This document shows, in pieces, positions 5,867 to 6,291 of a DNA stretch of 6,291 nt. A model generated the notes under the pieces. That model was given only the letters and a program-made list of their open reading frames with translations. It was not told the origin of the DNA and made no database searches. The stretch is from Sporomusaceae bacterium (GTDB lineage: Bacteria > Bacillota > Negativicutes > DSM-13327): positions 1 through 6,291 of the forward strand of contig JAPUES010000246.1 in the NCBI GenBank assembly GCA_027492445.1, given 5' to 3'. Both the position numbers and the translations under genes were made by a program. Position 1 is the first letter of the stretch. Each line of letters begins with the position of its first letter.

Positions 5867-6061
5867 ATGATAAGTTGTCCTGTTTGTGAGAATAAGAGAG
5901 CCATTGGTAAAGTTGGGTCAGAACAATATTTTTGCTGGGATTGTTGTGTAGAGTTTATTATACATGGCAATGAAACTACGGTCTTTAGTGTAGAACCTGA
6001 TGGGACTTTGACTTTATATTTAGAACCATCGGATTCCATTCTTCCCTTTCGTAGTTTATGA
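5867..6061 (+). CDS. Small zinc-ribbon-like protein of unknown function
   Basis: A 64-residue protein starting MISCPVCENK, with ribosome-site candidates AGGA (5853-5856) and GGAG (5858-5861) upstream. Two cysteine knuckles, CPVC (Cys4, Cys7) and CWDCC (Cys23, Cys26, Cys27), are 15 residues apart, the usual layout of a four-cysteine zinc ribbon. The rest (FIIHGNETTVFSVEPDG and on) alternates polar and hydrophobic residues, with an EPDGTLTLYL hairpin that reads like a beta sheet. No catalytic motif is seen. Zinc binding is inferred. The Cys pattern, a ribosome site and placement between a coding gene and a strong terminator argue that it is a real gene. I cannot name a family; a nucleic-acid- or protein-binding adaptor is possible. 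It shares a probable transcript with the PRC-barrel gene. Confidence 0.75.
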   Translation: MISCPVCENKRAIGKVGSEQYFCWDCCVEFIIHGNETTVFSVEPDGTLTLYLEPSDSILPFRSL

Positions 6062-6074
6062 AAATGTAAGTTAG

Positions 6075-6109
6075 AATAAAGCGGAGGCCCTAGGGTCGCC
6101 GCTTTATTT
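6075..6109 (+). terminator. Intrinsic terminator after the zinc-ribbon gene
   Basis: A perfect 10-bp stem AATAAAGCGG (6075-6084) and CCGCTTTATT (6099-6108) encloses a 14-base loop containing CCCTAGGG. The 3' side is only moderately T-rich (TTTATTT, 6103-6109), so efficiency may be intermediate. The A-rich left arm would also allow it to work on the opposite strand. Confidence 0.75.
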
Positions 6110-6140
6110 CGCAATCAAAAAGTATAACACTTTCTTGATT

Positions 6141-6180
6141 CCAAGCAAGGGCAACTAAGGCTTGGCTGAGGCCAAGTTTT
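6141..6180 (+). promoter_or_regulatory. Leader with two mutually exclusive hairpins before the permease gene
   Basis: CTTGGC (6161-6166) pairs with GCCAAG (6171-6176) across a TGAG loop and is followed by TTTT (6177-6180), like a short terminator. The same CTTGG bases, as GCTTGG (6160-6165), can instead pair with CCAAGC (6141-6146). Only one of the two stems can form at once, the layout of an attenuator. No known riboswitch or T-box core is recognised. The terminator reading is uncertain because the T run has only four bases. Confidence 0.4.
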
Positions 6181-6190
6181 CTATGTTAAT

Positions 6191-6196
6191 GAGGTG
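6191..6196 (+). promoter_or_regulatory. Ribosome binding site of the permease gene
   Basis: GAGGTG lies 6 bases before the GTG at 6203. This supports a GTG start and the frame that encodes a hydrophobic segment. Confidence 0.7.
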
Positions 6197-6202
6197 TGTA
6201 AA

Positions 6203-6291
6203 GTGCCTATTAATAAAAAAAATACTAAGACCTTTCTTTTAATCTGTGGGATAGCTGCAGTCTGTTATTTTCTGTGGGTAGTTCGTCATGC
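6203..6291 (+). CDS. N-terminus of a membrane protein, probably AI-2E family transporter, cut by the right edge
   Basis: Only 29 complete codons are visible. The protein starts MPINKKNTKTFLL, a short positively charged stretch, followed by a hydrophobic span of about 17 residues (FLLICGIAAVCYFLWVV) ending at RH. This fits the first transmembrane helix of AI-2E/PerM family permeases, which often begin with a basic tail and end this helix with an arginine. Bacillus YrrI of that family lies near trmU and before alaS, so the gene order agrees. The identification rests on a short piece and gene order. Another membrane protein cannot be excluded. The two hairpins in its leader suggest possible transcription attenuation. 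Confidence 0.6.
   Translation, partial: MPINKKNTKTFLLICGIAAVCYFLWVVRH

Noticed and set aside
581..6114. Several minus-strand open frames of 60-100 codons
   Set aside because: They lie opposite or across well-supported plus-strand genes, lack recognisable motifs or ribosome sites, and look like chance frames.
1..6291. Mobile elements, CRISPR arrays, tRNA or rRNA genes
   Set aside because: No transposase or integrase motifs, phased direct repeats of array type, terminal inverted repeats, or tRNA/rRNA signatures were seen on either strand.

Overview
The window looks like a chromosomal segment from a low-GC anaerobic Firmicute, most likely of the Negativicutes (Sporomusa/Pelosinus type). This is inferred from AT-rich codon use, strong GAGGAG/GGGGAG ribosome sites, the style of the proteins, and the order Rrf2 regulator - nifS - nifU - mnmA - PRC-barrel protein - probable AI-2E-type permease. 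As far as I recall, Bacillus has a related order (cymR-yrvO-trmU ... yrrD ... yrrI-alaS). No database search was possible. All supported genes are on the + strand.

Positions 1-1933 hold two translationally coupled genes of the acyl-CoA dehydratase activase-related families (DUF2229/COG3580 and COG3581). The first enters from beyond the left edge. They are cysteine-rich paralogues that share a CLP-x-K motif, a central nucleotide-fold-like segment and a C-terminal EAG-x(2)-TRLEAFID signature. Their biochemical role is not established from sequence.

Positions 1977-5230 form one complete transcription unit: a near-consensus sigma-A promoter, a candidate Fe-S regulator operator in the leader, iscR (GTG start), nifS/iscS, nifU/iscU, mnmA and a strong intrinsic terminator. 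The unit couples a self-regulated sensor (IscR), a sulfur donor (NifS), a cluster scaffold (NifU) and the tRNA U34 2-thiolase (MnmA). No hscA, hscB, fdx or iscA lies within it, so this is a minimal ISC set joined to tRNA thiolation.

Positions 5231-6109 hold a two-domain PRC-barrel protein and a 64-residue zinc-ribbon-like protein, closed by a second terminator with a 10-bp stem. Positions 6110-6202 are a leader that can form two mutually exclusive hairpins. After it, a GTG-started membrane protein, probably an AI-2E family (PerM/YrrI-like) transporter, runs off the right edge.

Most of the window is housekeeping. The least understood parts are the activase-like pair, the NifS C-terminal CxxCHxH tail, the zinc-ribbon microprotein and the hairpin leader.
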